Assembly: GCA_017617935.1 (NCBI GenBank)
Contig: JAFZVF010000104.1
Location: 1 to 64,000 of the forward strand
Reading direction: 5' to 3'
Length of the DNA: 64,000 bases
Source of the DNA: Clostridiales bacterium
GTDB lineage: Bacteria > Bacillota > Clostridia > Saccharofermentanales > Saccharofermentanaceae
Shown here: positions 15,999 to 24,947 of the stretch, one piece after another
Position numbering within the stretch: position 1 is the first letter of the stretch
Layout: every line of letters starts with the position of its first letter
Made by a program: the position numbers and the translations under genes
The notes under the pieces: model-generated
What the model saw: only the letters and a program-made list of their open reading frames with translations
Databases searched by the model: none
Told to the model about the DNA's origin: nothing

Positions 15999-17240
15999 TC
16001 AGATGAATCTGCGTGCCGCGATGACGTCCTTCTTCTGGGCCAGATTGACCTTGATGACGCCCGTCCTTGCATTTGAAGCGTGCACCATCTTGCCTCCGCC
16101 AACGTAGATTCCAACGTGATCGGCCTTGCCGTTATGGTCATGGTCGAAGAAGATGAGGTCTCCCGTCTGAAGAGCGCTAAGGCTTACCTTCCTTCCGCGG
16201 TGCATCTGCATGTTCGCACCGTGAGGGAGGCTGATGTTGTAGTACTTGCTGTAGCAGTACATTGTGAATCCGGAACAGTCAAAGCCTGAAGGCGTGGAAC
16301 CGCCGTAAACGTATCTGCATCCGACGAAACCGCTGACGTATCTTGCAAAGCCCGAAAGCCTCATGTATCTGAGCTGTGCCGCAGACGGCTTTGGCGTAGG
16401 CGTGGGAGTTGCCTTCTTGCCCGTTGCGGTCAAAGGATAGTTGACGCAGAGGTCAGCCTTGACGTACCAGCCCTTGTCCGACTTGATCCAGCCGTTAGAG
16501 GTCTTGGAGGCGACGACGATCTCCGTTCCCGTCTTGAGTGTTGAGATCTTGGAATAGGTCAGGCCCGGACCAGAACGGGTGTTGAGCGAGCAGGTCGCGT
16601 AAACGCAGTTCTTCTTGGGCTGCGGTATGTAATATCTCTGGGGTTTCGGTGACGGAGTGGGCGTGCTTACCTTTTTGGACGAAACGCACTTTGAGAGCAC
16701 GTATCCCTTGCCGCCGCTCTTAAGCCTTATGTAGGACCATTCTCCCGCATATGATATGCGGACGATCTTTGAGCCCTTCCTGTAGTTTACGAGCACCTTT
16801 GAGTTGACGTTCGGAAGCGCATAAACCTTGGTCAGCGTGTCCTTCGTCCAAACGTACTTTCCGTCATAGTTTTCCTGGTTTTCATCGTCTCCGGGATCTT
16901 CGTCTCCGCGGACCTTCTTGGCGACCTCTTCATAGTTGGCGGGTGCCGTTATCGTGTAATCGTCAATGTTGAAGACTTCAGGATTCTCAAATCTTACCTT
17001 GTCGGATTCTTCCTCCGTGTCGGCTTCCTCGGCAAGGCGCTCGGCCGCTTCCTCTTCTTCCCTTGTCATTACCTTTGCGTTTGCGTATCTGTTGGAATTG
17101 GAAACGCTTGCATAAAGAAGCGATGGCGACTGGAGGTGGACGTCTATCTCGGGGCCTGCTCCGCCGCCGAAATCAAGAAGCGCCAAAGTCGTGACTGCCG
17201 TGAGTATGCTTGTAATGATCTTAAGAGTTCTAGTATTCAA
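15999..17240 (-). CDS. Secreted SH3b-NlpC/P60 peptidoglycan hydrolase (copy 1)
   Basis: Exported cell-wall hydrolase, 413 residues, predicted to cut peptide stems of peptidoglycan. N-terminal hydrophobic segment (about residues 7-24), an acidic family-specific region with DYTITAPANYEEVAKKVR (about 93-110), two bacterial SH3 domains (about 128-190 and 212-266), a TPTPTPKP linker and a C-terminal NlpC/P60 domain (about 305-413). Catalytic residues: Cys in FDCSGF, His in DHVGIYVG, and a third polar site, His in MVHAS. A DHDHNGKAD loop precedes the catalytic His strand. The start is TTG, on the base after the upstream paralog's stop. Confidence 0.92.
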   Translation of the reverse strand: MNTRTLKIITSILTAVTTLALLDFGGGAGPEIDVHLQSPSLLYASVSNSNRYANAKVMTREEEEAAERLAEEADTEEESDKVRFENPEVFNIDDYTITAPANYEEVAKKVRGDEDPGDDENQENYDGKYVWTKDTLTKVYALPNVNSKVLVNYRKGSKIVRISYAGEWSYIRLKSGGKGYVLSKCVSSKKVSTPTPSPKPQRYYIPQPKKNCVYATCSLNTRSGPGLTYSKISTLKTGTEIVVASKTSNGWIKSDKGWYVKADLCVNYPLTATGKKATPTPTPKPSAAQLRYMRLSGFARYVSGFVGCRYVYGGSTPSGFDCSGFTMYCYSKYYNISLPHGANMQMHRGRKVSLSALQTGDLIFFDHDHNGKADHVGIYVGGGKMVHASNARTGVIKVNLAQKKDVIAARRFI

Positions 17241-18533
17241 TCAGAGTATCCTTCTTACCATGAGAACGTCCTTGAGCTTGCTGACGGCTACGCACTTAAC
17301 GCCCGTCTTGACTCCGGAAGCGTGGACCATCTCGCCGTTTCCGACGTAAAGTCCTACGTGATCCGCCTTGCCGTTGTGGTCATGGTCAAAATAAATTATG
17401 TCGCCGACCTGCATGCTGTCAAAGGAAACCTTTGTGCCATACTTGGTCTGCATGTTGGCTCCGTGAGGGAGCTTGATGTTGTAGTAATTCTTATAGCAGT
17501 ACATCGTGAAGCCCGAGCAGTCAAAGCCTGAAGGAGAAGCGCCGCCTGAAACGTACTTGCAGCCAACGAAGCTCCTGATGTACTTGGCGAAACCGCCGGA
17601 CTTGTCTCCCCTCTTAATGTTTGACGAAGATGAAGAAGACGAAGACGACTTCGGCTTGGGCGTCGGCGTAGGCGTGTTCTTCTTTGTGGAAGCGGAAGGT
17701 GCCTTGGTGGTCGTAAGCGAGCTTAAGACGTACCAGCCCTTGTCGGACTTTAGCCAGCCGTTGCTCGTTTTTGCAACGACCTTGATGGCCGTGCCTGCCT
17801 TTATGGTGGAAACCTTCGAATAAGAGATTCCCGGACCGCTCCTGGTGTTGATCGAAGAAGTCGCGTAAACGGTCTTGTTCTCAGATTTCGTGGTGATCTT
17901 CGGCTTGGGTGTTGCCGTCGGCTTCTTTTTCTTCGGTTTTGGAGAAGGAGACGGAGTAGGCGTGGGCGTGGGAGTAGCGACTTTTGAAGTGGACAGAACT
18001 GACGAAGGCACGTAACCCTTCACACCGCTTGCCAATCTCACGTAAGACCAGTCAGCGGAATATGAGATCCTGATCATGCGGGTACCCTTGCCCACTTCAG
18101 CCACGGTCTTTGAGGAAGTGCTTTCCTGTGCGTATATCTTTGCGGATCCCTTTACCCAAACGGAATTTCCGTCGTATTGATCCTTGTTTTCGTTTTCACC
18201 CTGCTCGTCCTTCCTGAGATTGTTTGCGATCTCCTCATAATTGGCAGGAGCGGTAATGGTATAGTTGTCCAGACTGAAGAATTCGGAATTGTAGATGCGG
18301 TAAGCATCGGCCTCTTCCTCGGTGTCAGCCTCCTCGGCAAGGCGGTCCGCTTCTTCCAGCTTTGCGATCACGTCGGCATTGGCATATCTTCCCGCCATGC
18401 TGACATAGACGAGCGACGGGCTCTGGAGATTGATCTTCTCAGTCTCCGGATCCTGTTCACCTATGTTGAGGAAGCCAAAAGTGCATACCGCACTAATGAC
18501 TCCGCACATTAGCTTGACCGCCGGCTTGTACAA
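17241..18533 (-). CDS. Secreted SH3b-NlpC/P60 peptidoglycan hydrolase (copy 2)
   Basis: Paralog of the neighbouring hydrolases, 430 residues, with the same order: N-terminal membrane/signal segment, acidic region ending in YTITAPANYEEIANNLR, SH3-like domain 1 (about 140-195), a TPTPTPTPSPSPKPKKK linker, SH3 domain 2 (about 225-280), a Ser-rich spacer and an NlpC/P60 domain (about 320-430) with FDCSGF, DHVGLYVG and MVHAS. It begins with TTG, eight bases after a GGAGG site. The long basic proline linker is its main difference. It is the first of two directly abutting genes (copy 1 starts one base after its stop), so both are translated from one mRNA. Confidence 0.92.
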   Translation of the reverse strand: MYKPAVKLMCGVISAVCTFGFLNIGEQDPETEKINLQSPSLVYVSMAGRYANADVIAKLEEADRLAEEADTEEEADAYRIYNSEFFSLDNYTITAPANYEEIANNLRKDEQGENENKDQYDGNSVWVKGSAKIYAQESTSSKTVAEVGKGTRMIRISYSADWSYVRLASGVKGYVPSSVLSTSKVATPTPTPTPSPSPKPKKKKPTATPKPKITTKSENKTVYATSSINTRSGPGISYSKVSTIKAGTAIKVVAKTSNGWLKSDKGWYVLSSLTTTKAPSASTKKNTPTPTPKPKSSSSSSSSSNIKRGDKSGGFAKYIRSFVGCKYVSGGASPSGFDCSGFTMYCYKNYYNIKLPHGANMQTKYGTKVSFDSMQVGDIIYFDHDHNGKADHVGLYVGNGEMVHASGVKTGVKCVAVSKLKDVLMVRRIL

Positions 18534-18692
18534 TTTACAGACCTCCGTATATAAGTCGAGAGTTAATTTATTTTAACATCCGTTGACCGCATTTCCGCGC
18601 AAAACCTAGGCAGAACGGCGTTTTGTAACCTTTTTGACATTAAAATGCCGCAAATTCAGAGCATTTGAAGATGAGAAACGCGAAAATGCAAA

Positions 18693-18718
18693 CAAAAAGG
18701 ACGTGTGATGCGCGTCCT
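18693..18718 (-). terminator. Intrinsic terminator after the small lipoprotein gene
   Basis: On the minus strand a 6-bp stem AGGACG/CGTCCT (18718-18698) leads into TTTTTG. It lies 28 bases after the lipoprotein stop and separates it from the copy 2 hydrolase. Confidence 0.65.
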
Positions 18719-18745
18719 CTGTCAAAGCATTCTGATCTTCTGCGC

Positions 18746-19261
18746 TTATCCGAAAATGTAAAGGAAAGTCACCTGGTTTTGCGTCGCCAGGTAAAGGTTG
18801 ATCGGGATCGACTTGGCCGAATCCCCTGATTTGAAAGTAACGAAATACCTGATGTAGCTCATCATCCTCAATTCATTGGCATACTGGTGTTCCTGATATC
18901 TCGGAACGTCCACGGAAGAAACGGCTTGCGGCCTTCCCAACTTCTCGGCAAGGAAATTTGAAAGCTCGTCCTCCTTACCCTCTTTAACCTGGATCTTGAT
19001 CTTTCCGTAAGACTCGGAAGCCAGGGCGTCATTCGATATCTCGGCTCCGTCAATGAATCCGTCGTCAATGTCAAAGCCAAGCATTTCCTGAATGCTCTTA
19101 TGGATGTCGACCTGCTTTCTGCTCTGACTTCCATTGGTTCCGGAAGTTTCACCGGAAGTTCCGCCGGAGCATGAGCAAAGGGGAAGGATGCAGCAAAAAG
19201 CCAATACAACGGCGATTACGCGCGCTGCCGACTTTTTCCCAGTCAAAGCCTTATTGAACAT
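18746..19261 (-). CDS. Predicted lipoprotein of unknown function
   Basis: A 171-residue lipoprotein: basic N-terminus, hydrophobic signal and lipobox LCSC with the acylated Cys near residue 31, then a Gly/Ser/Thr-rich stretch and a soluble domain of about 120 residues that I do not recognise. It lies 12 bases downstream of copy 3 of the NlpC/P60 hydrolases and is probably co-transcribed with it, followed by its own terminator. A role as partner or inhibitor of the wall hydrolases is possible, but this rests on position only. The ribosome site AGGAG supports the ATG. Confidence 0.75.
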   Translation of the reverse strand: MFNKALTGKKSAARVIAVVLAFCCILPLCSCSGGTSGETSGTNGSQSRKQVDIHKSIQEMLGFDIDDGFIDGAEISNDALASESYGKIKIQVKEGKEDELSNFLAEKLGRPQAVSSVDVPRYQEHQYANELRMMSYIRYFVTFKSGDSAKSIPINLYLATQNQVTFLYIFG

Positions 19262-19273
19262 TGAAAACTCCTA

Positions 19274-20281
19274 TCAGCGGATCCTTCTGACCATCAGGAT
19301 GTCCTTAACGTTGCTGACGCTGACGCATACGACGCCATACTTAACGCCGGACGCGTGGACCATCTGTCCGCCGCCTACGTAGATTCCTACGTGATCGGCC
19401 TTTCCGTTGTGGTCATGGTCAATGAAGATGATGTCGCCGACCTTCGCGCTGCCAAGGCTTACCTTGTGACCATAGGAGCTCTGCATGTTTGCTCCGTGAG
19501 GAAGCCTTATGCCGTAGTACGCCCTGTAGCAGTACATCGTGAAGCCTGAACAGTCAAAACCTGAAGGAGAAGCACCGCCGGGTACGTATTTGCAGCCGAC
19601 GTAGCGTCTGACGAAACTGCCGAAACCGCCACCCCTGCTTGAGCTTCCGCTCTTTGAAGACGACTTCGACTTAGAGCTTGAATTACTGCTGCTGCGCCTG
19701 ACGGGCTTCGGAGTGGGGGTGGGCGTATTTACCTTCTTTGAAGAAAGGTTCTTCGAGAGGATGTAACCCTTCTGATTGTTTCCGAACCTTATGTAGGACC
19801 ATTCGCCGGAATATGAGATCCTTATGGCCTTGGTAGCCTTTTTAAACTGCGCAACGACCTTGGAATTGGTATTGGCGTTTGCATAGACCTTGGAAATGGT
19901 GTCCTTCGTCCATACGAACTTGCCGTCGTAATTGTCCTGATCGGGATCGTCCTCTTCACCGCGGACCCTCTTGGCTACGTCTTCATAATCGGCGGGCGCG
20001 GTAATGGTGTAATCTTCAAGACTTAACGTTTCAGGATTGTTGAACCTTGCGGCAGCGGCTGCGGCCTCAGTGTCGGCCTCTTCCGCTTCACGGTTGTCAT
20101 CATCATCTTCGGGCATGACGTTTGCATTGGCATATCTGTTGGACATGCTGGCATAGATGAGCGACGGGCTCTGGAGGTTGACCCTCTCATTTCCCATGCT
20201 CTTGTCATCCAGGCTAAGGCTGACCAATGTGATCGTAGCGCCTAAGATGCCGCAGAATATTCTGACCAATACTTTAAACAA
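19274..20281 (-). CDS. Secreted SH3b-NlpC/P60 peptidoglycan hydrolase (copy 3)
   Basis: Shortest of the three paralogs (335 residues), with only one SH3-like domain (about residues 120-180). It keeps the N-terminal hydrophobic segment, the LQSPSLIYASMSNRYANA stretch, the acidic region with DYTITAPADYEDVAKRVR, a Ser/Lys-rich spacer, and an NlpC/P60 domain (about 225-335) with FDCSGF, DHVGIYVG and MVHAS. The start is TTG, seven bases after a GGAGG site, as in the other copies. Loss of one SH3 repeat compared with copies 1 and 2 suggests diversification after duplication. Confidence 0.92.
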   Translation of the reverse strand: MFKVLVRIFCGILGATITLVSLSLDDKSMGNERVNLQSPSLIYASMSNRYANANVMPEDDDDNREAEEADTEAAAAAARFNNPETLSLEDYTITAPADYEDVAKRVRGEEDDPDQDNYDGKFVWTKDTISKVYANANTNSKVVAQFKKATKAIRISYSGEWSYIRFGNNQKGYILSKNLSSKKVNTPTPTPKPVRRSSSNSSSKSKSSSKSGSSSRGGGFGSFVRRYVGCKYVPGGASPSGFDCSGFTMYCYRAYYGIRLPHGANMQSSYGHKVSLGSAKVGDIIFIDHDHNGKADHVGIYVGGGQMVHASGVKYGVVCVSVSNVKDILMVRRIR

Positions 20282-20332
20282 ACCCTAACCTCCGCTTTTT
20301 AAGCCGCCAAGATATGAACGCAACTTCGATAC

Positions 20333-20361
20333 ATTATACACGCAATTCATCTGAAATATAA
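20333..20361 (-). promoter_or_regulatory. Weak candidate promoter of the NlpC/P60 copy 3 gene
   Basis: TATAAT (20338-20333) lies about 50 bases upstream of the TTG start. The hexamer 17 bases farther up, TTATAT, is a poor -35 match, so only the -10 is convincing. Confidence 0.35.
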
Positions 20362-20407
20362 ATGAAATATTCTTGACATATTGTCCGGGGCTGGATTTTA
20401 GGCTGAA

Positions 20408-21781
20408 TCAGTACAACTGGTAAGAGTTAAGATAGTACAATTCGCTATTGCTTACTATTGTGTATCTATGCTGCATATTACGCTGGACTTTTTGTTCCGT
20501 ATACTGCAAAGCCACCCAGCTGCCGTTTACGTATCCCAAATAATCAGCGCCTTCTTCCCAATGACGGCTCTTTTTTGCAATGTAGACCTTGGAGCCGCTA
20601 TAGGTGGCGCCCCAGCCTTCACTGTTTTTCTCATAGCCGTCCGGAATCTCCGGTTCAGAAGAAGTCGGCTTTGTGGTAGTGGTGGTAGTTGTCGCCTTTG
20701 TAGTCGTAGACGGCTCGGACTCAGGCGTAGTTTCCGGAGTCGTTTCAGGTGCGGTTTCCGGAGTCGTTTCAGGAGTGGACTCTGGGGTTGACTCAGGCGT
20801 TGTCTGCGTCACCTCGGGAGTAGTCTTCTTGGTCGGCTTGGGGGTAGCCGTGGCCTTGGGCTTCGGCGTGGGCGTTGCCGTAGGCTTTGCGGTAGTTGAT
20901 TCCGTCACCGTCGTGGACTCGGTAGTCTCAGACGGAGCAGCCGTGGTGGTCGTTGTCGTAACCTCCTCCGTAGTCGTCGTTGGCGCCTCGGTCGTAGGAA
21001 CGGTTGTCTCTTCAGCCTGAGCAGATTTCCTCTGGAAGCTGTCCTTTTGCCAATTGTTCGCATCGCAGACGCGCTTGGCGAGAGCTTCATTCTCAGCGAT
21101 CCTCGAAGCCGCAAATTTAGGCAGATTGGCCTCAGTTACCTTGCTAAGTTCGAAGGCAACGCTGTCCTGGACCCTGTCGAAATACAGATAAACCTTGATC
21201 TCCTGGCCTGATTCAACCAAGGCGGTCTTGGTCTCGCCCGTCTCGGGGTTCGTTGCGGACACTTCAACCGCTCCGTCAGTGATGAGTAGCGCCTCCCTGC
21301 CGTCTGCGGCGTCATAGTAGACCATTCCGGAAGTGCCCCTGATGCCTGCGGTCATGGTCGAAGTCTTTATCTCGAACTTCTCATCGGCCTTGAGCTTCTC
21401 AGTAACGTTGAAAAACACCGCGCCCTTGGTGAGTTTGAGTTCCAGTTGCTTGTTCTTTTTCTTGAACTCGGCGCGGCTGTCGTTCTGGAGGGTGACTATC
21501 TTGGTGTTGTCCAATCCTACGGAAGCAAGTCCGTCAGCCCCCGTATTCAAGGCATCGCCGGACTGGAATCTGACGTTGGCCATAACGGGTTTCGTCGCGC
21601 CCTTGGCGTCCTCTATGTTGACGGCGCCTTCAACGCGGATAAGACGCATCGTGGTCGCCACGTATCCCCTTCTGGCGAATACTATGCAAAGCACGGCGGC
21701 TGCCACTATCACAATGGCTGCGGCCGCGATAATGATCTTCTTAAGATTCGACATGTTTTTGAACGAGTCAGTCAGAGACAT
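20408..21781 (-). CDS. Membrane-anchored FecR-domain protein with Thr-rich stalk
   Basis: A 457-residue protein with a single N-terminal membrane span (about residues 17-38), an extracellular FecR domain (about 45-190; FQSGDALNTGADGLASVGL and MTAGIRGTSGMVYYD are typical), a helical region, then about 130 residues of low-complexity Thr/Glu/Pro repeats such as TTPESTPETTPE and a TPTPKPKATATPKP segment, and a small C-terminal domain. In Gram-negatives FecR relays signals to a sigma factor; no sigma factor gene is nearby, so a structural or wall-sensing role is more likely here. The ATG at 21781 is chosen because GAGGT lies nine bases before it; a GTG at 21790 is too close to that site. Confidence 0.82.
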   Translation of the reverse strand: MSLTDSFKNMSNLKKIIIAAAAIVIVAAAVLCIVFARRGYVATTMRLIRVEGAVNIEDAKGATKPVMANVRFQSGDALNTGADGLASVGLDNTKIVTLQNDSRAEFKKKNKQLELKLTKGAVFFNVTEKLKADEKFEIKTSTMTAGIRGTSGMVYYDAADGREALLITDGAVEVSATNPETGETKTALVESGQEIKVYLYFDRVQDSVAFELSKVTEANLPKFAASRIAENEALAKRVCDANNWQKDSFQRKSAQAEETTVPTTEAPTTTTEEVTTTTTTAAPSETTESTTVTESTTAKPTATPTPKPKATATPKPTKKTTPEVTQTTPESTPESTPETTPETAPETTPETTPESEPSTTTKATTTTTTTKPTSSEPEIPDGYEKNSEGWGATYSGSKVYIAKKSRHWEEGADYLGYVNGSWVALQYTEQKVQRNMQHRYTIVSNSELYYLNSYQLY

Positions 21782-21838
21782 ACGTTTCACACCTCAGGTT
21801 TTCCTTACAAATTCGCGTGCCCAAAACACGCCCGCGAC

Positions 21839-21847
21839 ATTATATCA
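21839..21847 (-). promoter_or_regulatory. Extended -10 promoter of the FecR-domain gene
   Basis: TGATATAAT (21847-21839), an extended -10 element with TG one base before a perfect TATAAT. No good -35 is visible. Leader length to the ATG is about 50 bases. Confidence 0.55.
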
Positions 21848-21919
21848 CTTAATCTCGGAAGTGGAATTCCATTTTGAAAGTGGTGAAAAAATGTTAACCC
21901 CGTTGACTCAATTCCAAAT

Positions 21920-21948
21920 GAAAAAGGCCCGGGATCGCTCCCGGGCCT
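21920..21948 (-). terminator. Intrinsic terminator after the lipoprotein pair
   Basis: A 10-bp GC-rich stem (21925-21934 with 21939-21948) around a 4-base loop; on the minus strand it runs into TTTTTC. It lies 22 bases after the stop of the 21971-23374 gene. Confidence 0.9.
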
Positions 21949-21970
21949 AAAAGAACAACTTCGGTCATTC

Positions 21971-23374
21971 TTACTTCTTCCAGTTCACTCCGATATCGGC
22001 AAGTGATGTATCCATATCTGACATACCATATTCTATGCTTGCCAAGAAGTTCTCATGGTGTTCCCAAAGCTTGTCTATGATCTGATCTTTCGTGTAGTAT
22101 GTGCATCCGTCGGCTTCAAAAGACTTCTTGAGCTTGTCAATATTCGCCTTTTTCCCCCATGCATCGGATGCGATACCCTTTTTATTTGCAACACTCAGAT
22201 TGACCGATGCGTATTTCTTTAAAGATTCTTTTGATTCAAACACCTTGTCGTACTCACCGGGTTTAGCCTTTATCTCCACCCGATAGCGGTATTTCGGTGT
22301 AACGACTCCTTTACCGATAGAAATATCTTTCATATCAAACCAATATGACATAGTGACAGTGATCTTCTTTGTCTTTTTAGTTGATGCATCGTCAATATTA
22401 ACCATGAATTGTTCGGATTCATCACTATAAGCCTCAGTCGGCGAAACATAATATAGTCCAGCATACTTCTTCTTGGCTTTATTCCCGGGAACGAGTCCTG
22501 CAACATACTGCACATAATCATCGGGCTTAAGCATCGAAGCAGATTTCTGACCATATACCGAACGCCAGTCTTTTCTGGTCATGTTGCCCATAACGCCAAC
22601 AGCATTATAAAAATACTCAGTCCATGGTTTCTTGCCTTGGGTGCTGATTCCGTTCTTGTATTCAAGAGTTTTAGTGACTGCTTTATCGAAGCTCATCAGC
22701 TGCGCAGGATCAACCGCTCTGTATTTTGTACCCAGATTAATACCAAGGTCCTCAAGTTTGAGACCCAGCTCAGGAAAAGCCTTATCCGCTAATGCTATGA
22801 ACCTGGAATAGAATATCGGAAGATCTTTTTTTATGTCTTCCTTATGATCCACATAGGCAGATCTGTTGGAATACTGTATATATGTGCCTGAATCGTCAAT
22901 AAGATCGTCAATGAATCTTTCAATATTGTCTATAACGGGATCTCCGCTTCCGCTTAAGCGCTGGTCTTCTTTATAGATCAAGTCAAAAGATATTTCCGCG
23001 GTACGCTTACCGGATCTAAGACGGACATCGAACGTTGATCCGTTGCTTAACGCATAACTAAAGCGCAGGACACCGTCGTCAACAGAATAATTCCCGCCGC
23101 CTCTGACACCATCAGCATAGATCCAGACCGAGTTCTTTCCTTCCGGTTCTTTGGAAGCATAAAGATCCGCAACCTTCTTCATGTTGTCCACGTTGATCTC
23201 AGGATCTGCCTTCGTTTGAGAAGGCTCAGTCTCAGAGGCCGTAGTGTTCGTGGTCGCTTCCGTCTGAGTTGTCGACTCTGTTGTTGCCGACGTTTCAGTC
23301 ACCTGGTTGCAACCGCAAAGAATGAATGATGACGCCAAAGCAGCGCAAAGCAATTTTGTTACGAGTTTTTTCAT
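21971..23374 (-). CDS. Predicted lipoprotein, paralog A
   Basis: A 467-residue lipoprotein with lipobox LCGC (acylated Cys near residue 22), a Thr/Ser/Glu-rich linker (about 25-60) and a large extracellular domain of unknown type. It shares the end (GVNWKK), the EINVDN motif after the linker, LGTKYR and KNGIS with its neighbour 23460-24854, so the pair arose by tandem duplication. Function not recognised; a solute-binding or surface role is possible. Its leader resembles that of paralog B but no promoter is obvious, so read-through from paralog B is likely. The ribosome site is GGGGGA. Confidence 0.78.
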   Translation of the reverse strand: MKKLVTKLLCAALASSFILCGCNQVTETSATTESTTQTEATTNTTASETEPSQTKADPEINVDNMKKVADLYASKEPEGKNSVWIYADGVRGGGNYSVDDGVLRFSYALSNGSTFDVRLRSGKRTAEISFDLIYKEDQRLSGSGDPVIDNIERFIDDLIDDSGTYIQYSNRSAYVDHKEDIKKDLPIFYSRFIALADKAFPELGLKLEDLGINLGTKYRAVDPAQLMSFDKAVTKTLEYKNGISTQGKKPWTEYFYNAVGVMGNMTRKDWRSVYGQKSASMLKPDDYVQYVAGLVPGNKAKKKYAGLYYVSPTEAYSDESEQFMVNIDDASTKKTKKITVTMSYWFDMKDISIGKGVVTPKYRYRVEIKAKPGEYDKVFESKESLKKYASVNLSVANKKGIASDAWGKKANIDKLKKSFEADGCTYYTKDQIIDKLWEHHENFLASIEYGMSDMDTSLADIGVNWKK

Positions 23375-23459
23375 TTTTCAATCCCCCTTAATCTTAAAAA
23401 ACTCTATCCCTAACATGGCCATATCCCGGGAACCGTCTCGGGACAAGTCATCAACCGTT

Positions 23460-24854
23460 TTACTTCTTCCAGTTAACGCCTATATCTGAAAGTGAAGTAC
23501 CCATTCCGGACAAACCGTGATCAAGGCTTGCCAGGAAGTTCTCATGATGTTCCCAAAGAATATCGATCAGTTCATTCTGGGTATAGTATTTGCATCCGTC
23601 AGCTTCAAAAGACTTCTTCATTTTGTCATTAAACGCCTTTTTACCTGACAAAGATTTTATCTTACCCTTCTTGTTGCTGAGAAGCAGTTGGACTTTGACG
23701 TATTTCTTAAGAGATTCCTTTGACTCAAAAACCTTGCCGTATTGACCGGGTGCAGCTGATATCGTTACCCAATAAGTATATTTCGAAGTGTAGATTCCTT
23801 TCCCGAGAGAAATGTCCTTCTGGTATAACTCATAGCGCATTGAAACGCTAACCTTCTTTTTCTTTTTTGTTGAAGTGTTATTCACGTAAATCCAAAATGA
23901 TTCGCCAGGTTCCTTAGCGTCGTCAGACATCTTGTGATATAACATCTCACCGTACTTCTTATCGGTTGCGGAATACTGAACGTAGTCATTCTGTGTGAGC
24001 ATCGATGAGGATTTCTCGCCGTATGCCGAATGCCAGCCTTTGCCGGTCATGCCGCCCAACTTGCCGACGGCGTTATAGTAGAACTCCGTCCAAACCTTCT
24101 TCTTATTTGCACTTACGCCGTTTTTATAAGTATTAGGATTGGCAACCGTTGTCTCCATGCTGGTCGTCTGCGTATAATCGACCGATCTGTATTTGGTGCC
24201 AAGCCTGACGCCGAGATCTTCATACTTAAGGCCGAGTTCAGGGAAAGCCTGGTCAGCATAAGCAATAAACCTTGCATATAAGATCGGCAGATCCTTCTTT
24301 ACCTGCTCAGCATAAGCATCCAAAGTCATATCGTTGTAGATGTGGAATTTTTCCTTTTCATTCGCGATTACGGCATCGATGAAAGACTCCAATCCATCTA
24401 TCGAAGTTTGACCGGTCAATAGAATATTCGTCTTCATGCCCTTGAAGTCCAAACTCAAAGTAACGTCCATCGTACGCTTTCCTGACAGGATGCTTGTCGA
24501 GATCGATGAACCGTAGCCTGAATGATATCCAAAATGTACTGAGCCATCACCATTTACATGGTACATGGCAGAGCCTCTTATACCATCAGTCTTAATGGTT
24601 ACCGCATGAGAACCGTCAGGCTCTTTGGATTTATAAAGATCCGTGACCTTTATCACGTTGTCCACGTTGATCTCCGGACGGTCATCCACCGTAGTCTGAA
24701 CCGGCTCCGTCTCGGCCGTGGTCGTGGTCACTTCCGTCTGAGTTTCAGTCTCACTTGTAACTGTAGCCGTCGGTTCAGTTGCCTGATTGCAACCGCAAAG
24801 TACGACTGATGACAGCAAGATTCCGCAAAGCAGTTTTGATACGAGTTTTTTCAT
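23460..24854 (-). CDS. Predicted lipoprotein, paralog B
   Basis: Paralog of the downstream gene: 464 residues, identical start MKKLV-KLLC-type signal, lipobox LCGC, Thr/Glu-rich linker, the EINVDN motif, and shared blocks such as AFPELGLKYEDLGVRLGTKY and WEHHENFLASL near the C-terminus. No enzymatic motif was found. It is the promoter-proximal member of the pair, with a TTGCCA-N17-TATTAT promoter about 94 bases upstream and an AAGGAGG ribosome site. Both copies appear intact, which suggests each is kept by selection. Confidence 0.78.
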   Translation of the reverse strand: MKKLVSKLLCGILLSSVVLCGCNQATEPTATVTSETETQTEVTTTTAETEPVQTTVDDRPEINVDNVIKVTDLYKSKEPDGSHAVTIKTDGIRGSAMYHVNGDGSVHFGYHSGYGSSISTSILSGKRTMDVTLSLDFKGMKTNILLTGQTSIDGLESFIDAVIANEKEKFHIYNDMTLDAYAEQVKKDLPILYARFIAYADQAFPELGLKYEDLGVRLGTKYRSVDYTQTTSMETTVANPNTYKNGVSANKKKVWTEFYYNAVGKLGGMTGKGWHSAYGEKSSSMLTQNDYVQYSATDKKYGEMLYHKMSDDAKEPGESFWIYVNNTSTKKKKKVSVSMRYELYQKDISLGKGIYTSKYTYWVTISAAPGQYGKVFESKESLKKYVKVQLLLSNKKGKIKSLSGKKAFNDKMKKSFEADGCKYYTQNELIDILWEHHENFLASLDHGLSGMGTSLSDIGVNWKK

Positions 24855-24947
24855 TTCAAGTCCTCCTTAACCCTTTAAAACCCTATCCCTACCTAGCCTT
24901 CGTCCGCCAAACGCATCCGCGCCCGACCGCGAAAAAGCCCTGATACA

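Noticed and set aside
20373-20400. Consensus TTGACA on the plus strand between the NlpC/P60 and FecR genes
   Set aside because: No -10 at a proper distance (TTTTAG is poor) and no plus-strand gene follows.
20690-20870. Repeated GGAGT-CGTTTC-like stretches as a possible CRISPR array
   Set aside because: They encode the Thr/Glu/Pro repeats of the FecR-domain protein; there are no unique spacers of even length and no cas genes.
23375-23459. Terminator between the two lipoprotein paralogs
   Set aside because: TCCCG...CGGGA can pair but no T run follows, so read-through is more likely.
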